A stretch of 64,000 nucleotides of DNA, from positions 10,416,001 through 10,480,000 of the forward strand of contig JAYKYS010000009.1 of assembly GCA_036924285.1 (NCBI GenBank), in the 5' to 3' direction. A program made the position numbers and the translations under genes. Positions 23,523-35,565 of this stretch are shown one piece after another. The notes beneath the pieces are model-generated. The model was not told the origin of the DNA and made no database searches. It saw nothing but the letters and a program-made list of their open reading frames with translations. Each line of letters begins with the position of its first letter. The first letter of the stretch is position 1. Origin of the DNA: Asterella californica (lineage: Eukaryota; Streptophyta; Marchantiopsida; Marchantiales; Aytoniaceae).

Positions 23523-23535
23523 CAGAGGGGGTGGA
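23523..23535 (+). promoter_or_regulatory. G1 polypurine tract
   Basis: CAGAGGGGGTGGA immediately before the 3' LTR; the same tract is found in G2. It would prime plus-strand cDNA. Confidence 0.9.
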
Positions 23536-24818
23536 TGTCGCGCTACTTGACGGCTACATTTTATATTTCTACTTCGACGCTTGAGTTTAGTAGTTCTAGA
23601 AGTTAGCTTATATTACTTCTAGTCGTTTATGTATATGTTTGACACCTTTGCATACGGTGTTAACACTATTTTGAGTCTTAGTAGGTTGATTACCATGTTG
23701 ATAGGGCTTAAGCTCATGGGTTGTATTTGCGTGTCGCCCATGCACGCTTTCTAGCTGATTTAAGTTATTTTTTGGGGCTGCGTGTCGTTTTAAGTAATTT
23801 AAGTTTTACGCTGGCACTCTACGGGGCTTGACGTGGTAGCCTATGAGAAAAACTAAGTTGCCACGTGGTTTAGGGTACTAAAGGACAACCAAGTGGAGCT
23901 ATGAACTCCCATTGGTCCATTTTTGTCTTTTGTTAAACTCTAAATTTAGAAACAGAGCTCTAGAGTGGAGTTCTAGCATTTGGTGGGAGATCTTCGAAAT
24001 CTGAGAGCACAGGGAGAGAGGGCTCGTCATGCCAAGCACTTCCAGTGAAAATTTCGATCGATTCGAGTCAATAAAGACGGAGTTATGAGCAATTGAAGTT
24101 CGAATTGTGCTAGAATTGAATCACTTTTGTTGGATTTAGGGTTTTCAGTGTCACTCGCAGCAGATTTGAGGAAATTGCTTCAAAACTTCGAGGTTGTGTT
24201 CTCTGCCAGCAGGGCTAAGATTTCACAAAATGTTTCATATCGATTGAGCAACTGAGTAATTCAGGGCGGCCGCTGAAGCTGAGGGGGTCTGAAAAGCTCT
24301 TAATCTAGAGCAGCGACTTCAGAGGAGGAGATCTGCAGTTCTGTGAACATTCAGGAGTCCCAACTTCACAGGGATGTTCAGCACCCTATAGACTGCAAAT
24401 CCTGTAAGAAACTTTGAAATTTATCGAGCCAAACTCCTGTTATAGGTTGAATTAGCCAGCTGGGTACCAGAAATTGCCGCAATATTCTTACTCAGAACTT
24501 TTCTGTTCATATCTCCGTGTCAGAATTTGATCTCAGGCTGAAATTTCGTCTGTGAGTTCAGTAGTACCTCATTTGCATGTAGGGGAAGTTTAGAGGTCTA
24601 AACCTTCATAGTTTTCCTCTCCGTGAGTGTCAAAGTTCACCGCCGGATCCTATTACTGCCAGCTAGACCTGAATTTCGCCTTCTGGGTACATTACTAGAT
24701 CTTACACATCTGTGTGAGTGTTTATAGCCCCTGTTGTAACCTGAAAGCCAACCTCTTGAGTGAACAACCACAGCCAGAAGCCCGGCGCTTTCTTAGGTAG
24801 ACGGATTACACTCCGACA
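23536..24818 (+). repeat. G1 3' LTR
   Basis: 1283 bp, about 14 differences from 16325-17607 by eye (roughly 1%), indicating a recent insertion. Followed by the 4-bp duplication ACGC (24819-24822). Confidence 0.93.
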
Positions 24819-24822
24819 ACGC

Positions 24823-25555
24823 TTTGAGGAAGAAGTTCAACTTCACAACAGGGAAGAAGCTTCTAACCTTAGCTCGAACCTAGGATATTGTCTCCAAGGC
24901 CATGTTGTTAGAATGCAAGGACAACTTGTTCATGTACTTGGACAGATAGACACTCTATGATCTTCCACCAACCCTCTCCTCTATAACCATGTCTTTTGGA
25001 GCTAGAAGACCTTCCCATGTCGAGGATCATGACAGGGAAGAATTTTACCTAGATGTTCACATGGTGGTAGCAGAATTGGAGATGGAGAAGCCACCAAAAG
25101 AATTCTAGAAGACAAGGAGAGGAGCCGACTTCTCAAGTGTTTAGAGTGGAGGTAGTGCTTGCCTTCGCTTCTCAGAGGTCTATCATAGTTCTAGGAAGCA
25201 GCCAAGCCTTGTAGAAGAGCCCAGAAGCCAAGTTGGGTACGGCTTCCCACAATCATCTTCCGTCTTCCGGACCGAGTACAGATCGGCACATGGCTGCCAT
25301 TGAGGCATATGCCACCTCAATAGCTCCAGAGGTGCCAGTAGAGCCAGCAGATGACAATTAGAATAAGTTGGACATGCAGACAGATGCAGAAGTCATGGAC
25401 ATCATACTTGGAGTACAGAATAAGTAGGAGATTTAGTTTTGTCCTAGGTTTTTATACTTTGCTGACTTTCAAGAAAGTTCGGACTTAGTTATTTTTAATT
25501 TTGTATCTTTCTTTTGTATTTTTAGATCACTATCCAAGTGGCAGAGTCAGATAGA
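24823..25555 (+). mobile_element. Family Y, middle segment, continues after G1
   Basis: This is the continuation of 13849-16324 once G1 is taken out. It has no long open frame. The part near 25294-25430 resembles 50330-50460 (both read like 'EAxATSxTPEIPVxxP'). The part near 25500-25550 resembles 50550-50585 (TTTTTAGRTSACTRTCCAWGTG). This places it as post-gag Y sequence. It ends where the truncated LTR of G3 starts. Confidence 0.5.
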
Positions 25556-25743
25556 GAAGCCATGTCATCAATCCGTGTGAGGATTGATGAGTGGTTAGTA
25601 TGGATTGGGGTGTGCACTTCTCTAACTATATAAAGAAGGAGAATGGTCCTTGAAGGATATTCCACCTTGAGTTGAGTTGAGAGTTCTTCCGTCTATTCAT
25701 GAGTGTTCTTGAGGATCGCGATTAGAGTTTCTGTACTGTTACA
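25556..25743 (+). repeat. G3 5' LTR, truncated
   Basis: 188 bp matching the last half of the 3' LTR with only a few substitutions. The expected first ~188 bp (TGTAACCATGCATAG...) are missing and are replaced by family Y sequence. Confidence 0.85.
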
Positions 25744-25744
25744 A

Positions 25745-25756
25745 TGGTATCGGAGC
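25745..25756 (+). promoter_or_regulatory. G3 primer binding site
   Basis: TGGTATCGGAGC, one base after the LTR. It differs by one base from the initiator Met tRNA site TGGTATCAGAGC. Confidence 0.85.
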
Positions 25757-26741
25757 AAAGCTCTTCTTCTGAGAGAGTGGATTACCTCTCTTAGGAGAAA
25801 GAATTGCAAAGAAACCTTGTGATTAGATGCACATGAGTGGAGAGAAATTTCGAATTTTCAATAGTAGTGAGAGAAAGTGATAGAAATAGTGAAAAATCGA
25901 GCTGCTTACAGTCCTTGTGAAACTTCGAGAGAAAATTGAAATCATTTCAACTTTTAGTATGTTATAGAGGGAAGACTAAGCTACCTATGACACTTGAAAT
26001 CTCATGGAAATCACTTATAGTTTGAAAGATATGACATTCGAAATGTGAGGCGGTTTTTTCAGATTTTTTCGGTTTTTTCACATTTCCTCTCGGGAAGGAG
26101 TTTACAGTCACTGCCATGTTTTGAGGTTGTCAAATCTCAAGAAGAATCTTTGCAAATTTCTAATTGGTAAGATAAGCTATCCAAGGGTTCAACAAATGCG
26201 AGATTTGACCCAAGGAAACTCGAGTTATGGTCTTCGGAAGATAAGGGGTCAAACTGCCAAAATTGCAAAATTTGGTACAAATGGAAGGAGGGATTCATAG
26301 AGTTCTAGATTTTCCGTTTTTGAATCCTTTCCATATCAAACTCCTCTACATTGCACGTCATCATTTTCAGATTTATTTGGTGGCGCATTTTGGAGATGCT
26401 TTCATGACGCAAGTGATGAACTCACCTGTCCCTATGATTCTCTCGATCGTAACGTATGCTGCTACGTGGGACCTCACGCTCTATATCTTGCTTTAGGAGG
26501 ATATGGATCTGAATTTGAATCGACCACCAACCACCTTCAACACTTGGTGCGCAGTTCATTATACATGTCGTCCCAAGGTGACATACCGTGAGAAAATAGT
26601 GAGAGAATTTAGAGAGGCATTCTATCAAGAAGTTATCTCGTCGTCTCAACCTTTTGTGATACCTTTGTTCGTGAGACGTTTTCGTGTAGTGATACTGACA
26701 TTGTATTGAAGGTAGTAGAAAGAGTGGTGTAAGGACTGAGA

Positions 26742-27982
26742 GTGTTGAGAGACGTTAGAATGAGTGGAAATAATATGGAGCAACAAGGCACGGAGATGCA
26801 TGAGATCATGCAGAACATGCTCAATGAGTTTCGAGGGATGACGACAGTGGTGAGGACACAAGAAAGCAAGATAGCAACTCTAGAGGGAGAGAATGTGAGA
26901 GCAATGGAGATGGGTGGTCCATCACAAGTTCCAACGCAAGCATCGGAGACAGTACATAGAGAAGAGGTTGTTTTAGGGGTCCAAAGGACAGTGGAGGGGG
27001 AAGATGTTCTATTGCTCCGCATGAAGAAGACGTGTAACGTGGAACCTTATCGAGGTAATCGAGCAATGGGTATTCTAGAGAATTGGATTTCTCGTATGAA
27101 TCGCTACATGAGACTTTTTCAAGCACAAGTCAATGATTACTCTGCATGAGTATTTGCAAGTGGTTACTTGATGGATAAAGCGCTTACATGGTATGATACA
27201 TGAGAGCGTTCGATGATTGCTGGAGGAAGTCAAGTAACACGGAGCAATATGCAAGAAGGTTTGCTACAGAATTTCCAATCAGTGGGTTCAGTGCAGATGG
27301 CTCGAATGAAGCTTTGGGATCTCAAGCAAAGAGGAAGTCTCCAAGAATACGTAGAGGAATTCAAGATCTACAAGTAGCTATTTCTGATATGAGCCAGGAA
27401 GAAGCTTTAGACGTGTTCAAACGCGGATTGAAGGGGAGAATTCGTCAAGAAGTCATGGTGAATGATCCACGTACCGTGTTCGAAGCAATCGGTTATACCC
27501 AAAGAATTGCTGGTGTATTAGGTATCGCTAGAGGGGAGGAACCACCAATCGTACCGCGAGTTCAATATGAAGGTCCAATGCCCATGGAATTGGATAATCT
27601 TTGGCAACGAGACGGTTATGCACGACAATTCTATGGAGAGGATCGGAGAGATCGTGCTAGAGAGCAACCAAGACGAGAAGTGATTCCACGAGGTGGCGGT
27701 GTTGGAGGTGGAGTTTGTAACTATGTACCTCGAGGACTTCCGAGAGATGGTGATATTGGTGAAGGCATTCGAAATCAAGAGCTTCAAGGAGAGACACAAC
27801 GTTGTTATAACTGTGGGAGAATTGGACACATAGCTGCTCATTGTCGCACTCGATTCCCTCGAGGAAATAGAGCTACTTATCGAAGACCTCTGAATCATCT
27901 GAATGATAGAGCAGAGGAAGGTGGAGAGGAAGGAGAGATGAAGTACAACAATCCAGTTTTGGAAAACGAAGAGCACCAGTAG
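26742..27982 (+). pseudogene. G3 gag
   Basis: The N-terminal part (26742-27149) has a coiled-coil-like start, then the PYRGNRAMGILENWISRMNRYM capsid segment, shared with many plant gypsy gags. A TGA at 27147-27149 (probable former TGG) breaks it. The frame continues through a typical KLWDLKQRGSLQEYVEEFK capsid motif, shifts once near 27380, and reads on as DMSQEEALDVFKRGL. It ends in an RG/RE-rich basic stretch and a canonical zinc knuckle CYNCGRIGHIAAHC (CX2CX4HX4C, about 27802-27843). Gag ends at 27980-27982. Confidence 0.85.
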
Positions 27983-30900
27983 ATTTATCTCGTCGTCGTA
28001 CTGGTTCAACAAAGAGAAGAAAAGGCGAGAATGGAGGACAAAAGAAGGAGTTAAATGGATTGACACGAAGGACTACGCAACTAATCGTTACTGATGGAGT
28101 GTTGGAAGGCATTAAGGTGAGAGTGTTGATTGATCCTGGCGCAACTGAGAACTTTTTGTCACGTTCAGTTGCTATGAGATTGGATTTGGCTTTGAAAAAG
28201 GACGACAAGGAAGAAGTAGAGCTGCCAAACGGGCACACAGAGATGATTGAGTCTTTCCCACAGAGTGTAGCGCTCACTATAGGGCAATATTCAGAAAAGA
28301 TTGAATGGCGAGTTATTCGATTAGCTCGTTATGATGTCATTTTGGGTATGCCTTGGATGGAGCAATACAATCCGGAGGTGGATTGGAGAAAGAAGATTGT
28401 GAAGAGTAAGGGGTGGATAGTTTTTGGAGACAGAGTAAGATCTTGATCTAGAAACATACCTCTGTATGTGATAGAACAGACCGCTATTCATAGTGGTGAT
28501 GTATGTTTCTTGGGGTTAATAAGAGAAGCTTATAGTTCCAACTATGGTGGCGATATTCCGGATAGTTTCAAAACGATTGTAGAAGAATTCAAAGATGTTT
28601 TCCCAAATGATTTCCCTTCCGGATTACCACCAAGAAGGCGAGTGGATCACAAGATTGAGGTACTTCCAGATAGTGCACCTCCTTGTAAAGCATCATATCG
28701 ATTAGCACCGCACGAGTTGGATGAGTGCAAAGCTCAAGTGGAGGAATTGTTATACAAAGGATTCATCCAACCTAGTGTATCTTCTTATGGAGCTCCGGTC
28801 TTGTTCGTAAAGAAGAAGGACGGGAGTATGCGAATGTGCATAGGAAAAATGCATATTCACATACTGTGAAGAATAAGTATTCATTACCTCGAATGGATGA
28901 CTTGTTTGATCAACTACGAGGAGCAAAGTACTTCACCAAATTGGATTTACGAAGCGGTTATAATCAGATCCGGATTGCTGAGCCAGATGTACAAAAGACT
29001 GCTTTTCGTACAAGGTACGGTCACTTTGAGTACTTAGTGATGCCTTTTGGTCTCACTAATGCACCCGCTACATTTATGGGTCTAATGAATGACATCTTTC
29101 GACCATACTTGGATAGATCTGTCATTGTATTCCTAGATGATATTCTTGTCTATAGTAAGACGTTGCAAGAGCATAAGATGCACTTACAGGAGATTTTACA
29201 AGTACTTAGACAAAACCAGCTATATGCCAAGATCTCTAAATGTGAGTTTGGCAAGAGTGATGTAGATTACCTAGGACATCGTGTGAGTGGGGCAGGAATC
29301 CAAGTCATGAGCGATAAGATTGATGCAATCCAAAAGTGGAGTGCTCTAGAAGATCAAACCCAGTTAAAGAGTTTTCTAGGACTTACGGGGTTCTATCGTA
29401 GATTTGTCAAAAACTTTGCACAAGTTGCACAGGACTTGACAAACCTATTAGGTCAAGGACAAAAATGGAGATGGGGTACATCTCATGAGCTTGCCTTCCA
29501 AGCCTTGAAGGACGCGCTGTTACAAGCACCAATCCTTAAGTGATATGATCCTACAAAACCCATTAAGTTGGCCACAGATGCATCAGGTACAGCAATAGGA
29601 GCAGTGTTACAACAAGCATGGGCAGATGGCTGGCATCCTGTAGCTTTTTTTTCTCGTAAGTTGCTTCCTGCAGAACGCAACTATCATACCACAGAAAGAG
29701 AGGAGTTAGCTATTGTGTTGGCTACCAAGCATTGGAAGCACTACTTGGAAGATAAGGAGTTTGTGGTAGAAACAGACCACAAACCATTGGTTTACTTGCA
29801 GACGCAGAAGGACCTCTCCAAACGTCAAATTCGATGGACAGAATGACGACAACGCTTCAACATGCAGATTATATACGTGGAAGCGAAAAAGCAACTTGCT
29901 GATGCGTTAACTCGAATGCCTCGAGTTAATCACATGTCGACAGAAGTGAAGATCTATTCCGATTGGTGGCAACAATTGATGGAAGCTACTAGAACGGATG
30001 AGGAGATCGTGGCAGCAACTAAGCACACCAAGCTTACCAAGATGCATGGGTTAGCATTTAAGGACGGCAAAGTTTGGATTCTCAACAATCTAGAGCTTCG
30101 TACGACTATCTTGACAGAATGTCATGATTCAACGATTGCCGGTCATGTCGAAATAGAGAAGACTTTGGAGGCGGTGCAGTGCATTTATTATTGGTCAAAA
30201 ATGCACGATGATGTGATGAGATACATCAAAAGTTGTCTTGCTTGTCAACAGAACAAGGCAACCAATCAAACACCGGCAGGCTTATTCCAACCAGTACCTA
30301 TTCTTACTAATCGATAGGAACATGTGAGTATGGATTTAGTGTGTGAACTATCTCCAACTAGTACGGGATTTGACTCTATTGTAGTTTTTGTTGATAAGTT
30401 GAGCAAAATGATTCATATTCGTCCAACCAAGAAGACTGTTACTGCACCAGAGCTGGCTCAAATCTACTTAGACGTTGTTTTTGCTCAACATGGTCTTTCT
30501 AGAGTATTAATTACTGATAGGGATCACATTTTACAAGCATGTTTTGAAAAACCTTGTTTGGGTTATTCAAAACTAAGCTTGCTATGTCCACAGCTTATCA
30601 TCCTCATAGTGATGGACAAACAAAACGGACGATAGAAGATATCGGACGATAGAAGATATGTTACGAGCTTTTACGATTGAAGAGCAAGCAAAGTGGGATG
30701 AACTCCTACCTTTAGTAGAGTTCTCCTACAATAACTCTGTGAACGCATCGACAAAAGCTACACCATTCTACTTGATGTACGACGCACATCCGCTCACTCT
30801 TTCTAGTTTTACTAGATTTGGATCAAGACATGAGTCAACAACCAAAGTTGCTGCCATCAATGAATTTGTGCAGAAGATCCATGCAGGTGTTCACCAAGCC

Positions 30901-31422
30901 AAGGAGAAGATTCAAACTGCTCAAAATCGTCAGAAGCAATATGCAGATGCTCATCGTCGTCATGTGGAGTTTGACATTGGGAAGAAAGTGTGCTTATCTA
31001 CCACTAACTTGTCGTTAGTAGGTGTTTGAAAATTTAACCCCATATACATCGGTCCATTCACCATCTTACGACGAGTTGGAGCTGTGGCGTACAAATTACA
31101 ACTTCCGGTTCATATGCGCATGCATCCGGTGTTTCATGTTTCTTTATTGAGGAAATATGTTCCACGTTCTCCTCGTTTCACCAATCCTCACGTAGCACCA
31201 CCATTGCCAGAAATAGTGGATGATAATGAGGAATACGAAGTAGAAAGCATACTGAACAAACGTCTTCGTGGTACTCGATATCCTAAGATAGAATACTTGG
31301 TAAAATGAAAAGGATATCCATTATATGAGGCTACTTGGGAACCACTAGGAAATTTGACTAATGCCGACTTGTTAGTTCAAGCTTATGAGCATTCTATCGT
31401 CAACGAGGACGTTGCAACTTAA
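27903..31422 (+). pseudogene. G3 pol: protease, RT, RNase H, integrase, chromodomain
   Basis: It lies in the -1 frame relative to the end of gag. The protease motif is VLIDPGATENFLS (D-P-G where D-S-G is expected). RT has [12 protein letters not shown], a frameshift near 28850, then [24 protein letters not shown] and active site [10 protein letters not shown]. RNase H has ATDASGTAIGAVL and TDHKPL. Integrase has the H/H/C/C finger (H...GH...CLACQ), SMDLV and ITDRD, and the Glu region is disrupted by a 17-bp duplication at 30626-30659. The C-terminal chromodomain reads EYEVESILNKR ... YEATWEP, where the usual VKWKGYP has a stop in place of Trp (31306-31308). Stops near 29541, 29844 and 30315 also stand where Trp is expected. 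Confidence 0.88.
30626..30659 (+). repeat. 17-bp tandem duplication in G3 integrase
   Basis: CGGACGATAGAAGATAT occurs twice, at 30626-30642 and 30643-30659, with no mismatch. Seventeen bases shift the integrase frame. Its perfection points to a late event, after the element was already silenced or shortly before. Confidence 0.95.
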
Positions 31423-31435
31423 ATGGAGGGAAGTT

Positions 31436-31811
31436 TGTAACCATGCATAGTTACTATACTCATAGTTAGAACTATGTGTAGAGTTGACTATAGCGGGACC
31501 ATGGTATGTGGGACCGGATAAGATATGTGTAGAGTTGACTATAGTGGGACCATGGTATGTGGGACCGGATAAGAATGTGGTGGTGTTGATATTTTATTGG
31601 TAGTTGATTGTGTGGGTTGCATGGAAGCCATGTCATCAATCCGTGTGAGGATTGATGAGTGATTAGTATGGATTGGGATGTGCACTTCTCTAACTATATA
31701 AAGAAGGAGAATGGTTCTTGAAGGACATTCCACCTTGAGTTGAGTTGAGAGTTCTTCCGTCTATTCATGAGTGTTCTTGAGGATCGCGATTAGAGTTTCT
31801 GTACTGTTACA
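31436..31811 (+). repeat. G3 3' LTR with internal 51-bp tandem duplication
   Basis: 376 bp from TGTAACCATG to CTGTTACA, preceded by the purine tract ATGGAGGGAAGTT. It contains two copies of a 51-bp unit (31474-31524 and 31525-31575) beginning ATGTGTAGAGTTGACTATAG, one mismatch apart plus a small end difference. It has a TATATAAAG promoter-like box at about 31695. Confidence 0.88.
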
Positions 31812-34154
31812 GGTATTCTGGGTACAACCAAGTTTCAATCAGAGAAGAAGACAAGTCGAAAATCACTTTCACTACTGATTGGGACACGTACGTGTACAAT
31901 CAAATGTCGTTTGGTTTATGCAACGCATCAGCCACATTTCAGAGACTGATGATCACGATCTTCAAGGAGTATTTTTGCAGTTTCATGGAGATCTTCTTGG
32001 ATGACTTTTGTGTGTTTAGATCGAAAGAAAATCATCTGATATTTCTGAGGAAGTGTTTTTTGAAGTGTAGAGAGCATCGCTTGGCTCTTCACCTTGAGAA
32101 GTCTTTGGTATGTCAGAAGGAATTTTGCTAAGACATAGGATTTCTGGAAGAGGTATAGAAGTCGACTGTGCTAAGGTGGAAGTTATCATGAAACTTCACC
32201 CATCTACTAACCTGACTTAGTTGAGAAGTTTCCTGGGCAACGTAGGATACTACAAGAGGTTTATTGACAGGTATGCAGAAGTAGCAGGAAGACTCACCAA
32301 GTTGCTGAAGAAGGACGAACCTTACATTTGGTCTTCTGAGCAGTAGGAAGCGTTCGAAGAAATGAAAAGGCTTTTGTTAGAATCTCCTATCCTAAGACCG
32401 CCTGATTAGGAGAGAGTCTTCCACATTTATGTGGATGTTTTTGCTTTTGTCATAGGGGTGATATTGAGTCAGAAAGATGAGAAGAAGAAGGATTATCCCA
32501 TCTACTATACGAGAAGACAACTCAGTGATGCAAAGAAGAAGTACTCTACAACTGAAAGGGAGTGTCTTGGCATAATTTATTCTTGTAGGAAGTTTAGACA
32601 TTATCTTCTGACAAACCCATTTGTTCTATGTAGATCATTTTTTTTGAAACATCTAGTAAAGAAAGCAGATTTGTCTGGTAGGATAGCTAGGTGGATTCTT
32701 CTACTCCAAGAATTTACTTACACAGTGGAGTACAGGCCTGGAAGACATCATGTTAATGCTGACTACCTATCCAGATTGGAGACAGAGCGACGAGAAGATG
32801 AAGTGAAAGACGAGTTCCCTGACGAGAAGTTGTTTTCAGTTTCTACAGAGACACTCTCATCTGAGGAGGGGCGTACCGTCTACTTCCCAGAATACGAGAC
32901 TAGGTCTTCTAATCCGATCTTTGCGACTTCCACAGAGGAATCGATCTTCAAGGACTTGAGGAAGTTCTTGGAAGACCAACAGTACCCCGAGGGATTGGAT
33001 GTCGAGCAGAGGGCTATCTTCTTACACAAGGCAGGTCTCTACGCCATCTTCCAGGGTATCTTGTTAAGGAAGGGACATGATGAGAAGCTAAGGAGATGCC
33101 TTGAGCCTTCAGAGATTAAGCCAGTGATCACGGGTCTTCACTACGAAGATGTTGGGGTCACTATAGGTTGAAGATCACGGTGAAGAAGATGTTGGACGCA
33201 TACTACTGATGGTCGATCATGTACCGAGATACTTTTCAGGAGATCAGAAAATATGATGCGTGCTATAGGGTGGGAAGACCAACAGCTACTACTAGGTGAC
33301 CTCTTACTCCCATTCTTCCGCTTGCTCCTTTTGAAAAATGAGGAATCTACTTTGTTGGACCTGTCGCTCCGGTGGCTAGAAGAACGCGAGCATGGTACAT
33401 CTTGATAGCTATCGACTATGCTACCATGGTAGAGGACGAAACCACAAGGAAGAACGACGTCGCAGTGGTGGACAGGTTTCTCTGACACAACATCATCACT
33501 CGATACGGATGCCTGCTGGAACTAGTATCAGATAGGAGTACTCATTTTTAAAATGAGACTACTTCTCTCCTGACCCAGTACTTCAAGATAAAGCATCGGA
33601 AGACGATACCGTACAACCCGAAAGCTAACGGACTGACAAAGAAGTCGAACGGTCTTCTTTGTAATATTCTGAATAAGGTAACTGTTAACCATGCGTATGA
33701 TTGGGACACGAAGCTACCATCTGTGTTATGAGCATTCAGGATTTCACCTAAGGTCACGACACAGAAGACACCCTTCTACCTAACTTATGGAATGACACAT
33801 GTCGTTCCCATCGAGTTAGAGGTCCCTACTTACAGGTTAGCCGTTACCAAACGCATGGAAGAAGAGAAAAGCCAAGAGCAGCGTCTTTTGAACTTTGTGG
33901 AGTTCGAAGAAGACAAGAATGCAGCTTTGGAGAAGACGTACGAAGTACAAGCACAACGTAAGATGAACTATGATGGCAAGCTGAAGAAGGTGACTGTCGC
34001 AGATGGAGACTTGGTTCTTTTGTATGACAACATGCATCTCAAGTTCTCTGGGAAGCTTCATCTTCGCTGGATGGATCCTTACCGAGTCTTGGAGATCTTC
34101 AACAATGGCTCCTTGCAGCTAGAAGAGTTAGATGATACTTTGATGACCACCCGC
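31812..34154 (+). pseudogene. Family Y pol fragment: RT, RNase H, integrase
   Basis: Begins mid-RT with GYNQVSIREEDKSKI, directly after the G3 LTR. RT shows MSFGLCNASATFQR and the active site FLDDF. RNase H shows FHIYVDVFAF and YYTRRQLSDAKKKYSTTERE, and ends PGRHHVNADYLSR. Integrase begins near 33170, and the DDE core is eroded by stops. The C-terminal part (33792-34154) is open and ends LEELDDTLMTTR. G2 is inserted after this Arg codon, with target duplication CCGC. Stops at 32218, 32343, 32407, near 33208, 33340, 33484 and 33728 mostly fit TGG-to-TGA/TAG, CAG-to-TAG or CGA-to-TGA changes. The type is non-chromodomain gypsy, distinct from G1/G2 and G3. Confidence 0.85.
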
Positions 34155-35517
34155 TGTTCGAGTGTGATCCGTCTACCTAGGAAAGCGCCAGGCTTCTGGC
34201 TGTGGTTGTTTACTCAAGAGGTTGGCTTTCAGGTCACAATAGGGCTATAAACACTCACACAGATCTAGTAATATGCTCAGAAAGCGAAATCAAGGTCTAG
34301 CTGGCAGTAATAGGTTCCGACGGCGAACTTTGACACTCACGGAGAAGAAAACTATGAAGGTTTAGACTTCTAAACTTCCCCTACATGCAAATGAGGTACT
34401 ACTGGACTCACAAACGAAGTTTCAGCTTGAGATCAAATTCTGACACGGAGATATGGACAGAAAGGTTCTGAGTAAGAAAATTGCGGTAATTTCTGGTACC
34501 CAGCTGGCTATTTCAACCTAGAACAGAAGATTGGCTCGATCAAATTCAAATATTCTCACAGTATGTGAAGTCTACAGGGTGCTGAACCTCCCTGTGAAGT
34601 TGGGACTCCTGAATGTACACAGAACTCCAGATCTCCTCCTCTGAAGTCGCTGCTCTAGATTAAGAGCTTTCCAGAACTCTCCAGCTTCAGCAGCCGCTCT
34701 GAATTACTCAGTCATTCAATCGATGCGAAACTTTTTGGGAAATTGTAGCCCTGCTGGCAGAGAACACAACCTCGAAGTTTTGAAGCAATTTCCTCAAATC
34801 TGCTGCAAGTGACACTGAAAACTCTAAATCCAACAAAAGTGATTCAATTCTGGCACAATTCGAACTTCAATTGATCATAACTTCGTCTTTATTGACTCAA
34901 ATCGATCAAAAATTTCACTGGAAGTGCTTGGCATGACGAGCCCTCTCTCCCTGTGCTCTCAGATTTCGAAGATCCCTCACCAAATGCTCGAACTCCACTC
35001 TAGAGCTCTGTTTCTAAATTTAGAGTTTAATAAAAGACAAAAACAGACCAATGGGAGTTCATAGCTCCACTTGGTTGTCCTTTAGTACCCTAAACCACGT
35101 GGCAACTTAGTTTTACTCATAGGCTACCACGTCAAGCTCCCTAGAGTGCCAACGTAAAACTTAAACTACCTAAAATGACACGCAGCCCTGAAAAATAACT
35201 TAAATCAGCTAGAAAGCGTGCATGGGCGACAAGTAAGTACAACCCATGAGCTCAAACCCCTATCAGCATGGAAACCCTAAGTTATGTACATTGAACGTCA
35301 TAGACAAGTAAGAAGTCACTTGCACAAGCGCACAAATGCTTGAACAAGATAACTAGCATACTATCAGCCTACTAGGACTCAAAATAGTATTAACACCGTA
35401 TGCAAAGGTGTCAAACATATATATAAAGGACTAGAAGTAATATGAGCTAACTTCTAGAACTACTAAACCTAAGCGTCGGAGTAGAAGTCAAGCATGTAGC
35501 CGCCAAGTAGCGCGACA
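34155..35517 (-). repeat. G2 3' LTR (left copy)
   Basis: 1363 bp. Outer end TGTTCG (one change from TGTCGG of the other copy), inner end GCGCGACA next to the purine tract. It matches 41466-42830 at roughly 97-98% by eye. Confidence 0.92.
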
Positions 35518-35530
35518 TCCACCCCCTCTG
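35518..35530 (-). promoter_or_regulatory. G2 polypurine tract
   Basis: Reverse complement reads CAGAGGGGGTGGA, identical to the G1 tract. Confidence 0.9.
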
Positions 35531-35565
35531 AACCTGCACATCCTCCGGTATGTGCCAGATCCAGA

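Larger units (their letters stand above)
16325..24818 (+). mobile_element. Ty3/gypsy element G1, full length, broken coding
   Basis: Two 1283-bp LTRs about 99% identical, with TGTCG...CGACA ends, enclose gag, protease, RT, RNase H and integrase in gypsy order. The purine tract CAGAGGGGGTGGA precedes the right LTR. A 4-bp target duplication ACGC flanks it. The internal part is nearly identical to G2 on the opposite strand. Lesions relative to G2 are a 9-nt deletion in the zinc knuckle, a 1-nt deletion in gag-pro near 18944 and a 20-nt deletion near 21449. It sits inside family Y. Confidence 0.95.
25556..31811 (+). mobile_element. Ty3/gypsy chromovirus G3, decayed
   Basis: LTR-like ends share GAAGCCATGTCATC...CTGTTACA (25556-25743 and 31624-31811). 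A primer site TGGTATCGGAGC follows the left one. The order is gag with CCHC knuckle, protease, RT, RNase H, integrase, chromodomain. The 3' LTR (31436-31811, 376 bp) is twice the length of the left remnant (188 bp), so the 5' LTR has lost its first half together with the left target site. The right end abuts family Y RT at 31812. Many in-frame stops, frameshifts and a 17-bp tandem duplication show it is inactive. Confidence 0.9.

Noticed and set aside
27903..27982. A -1 frameshift site in G3 like that of G1/G2
   Set aside because: Pol is also -1 to gag there, but no X-XXY-YYZ heptamer is in phase and the element has other frameshifts, so a mutation is as likely.
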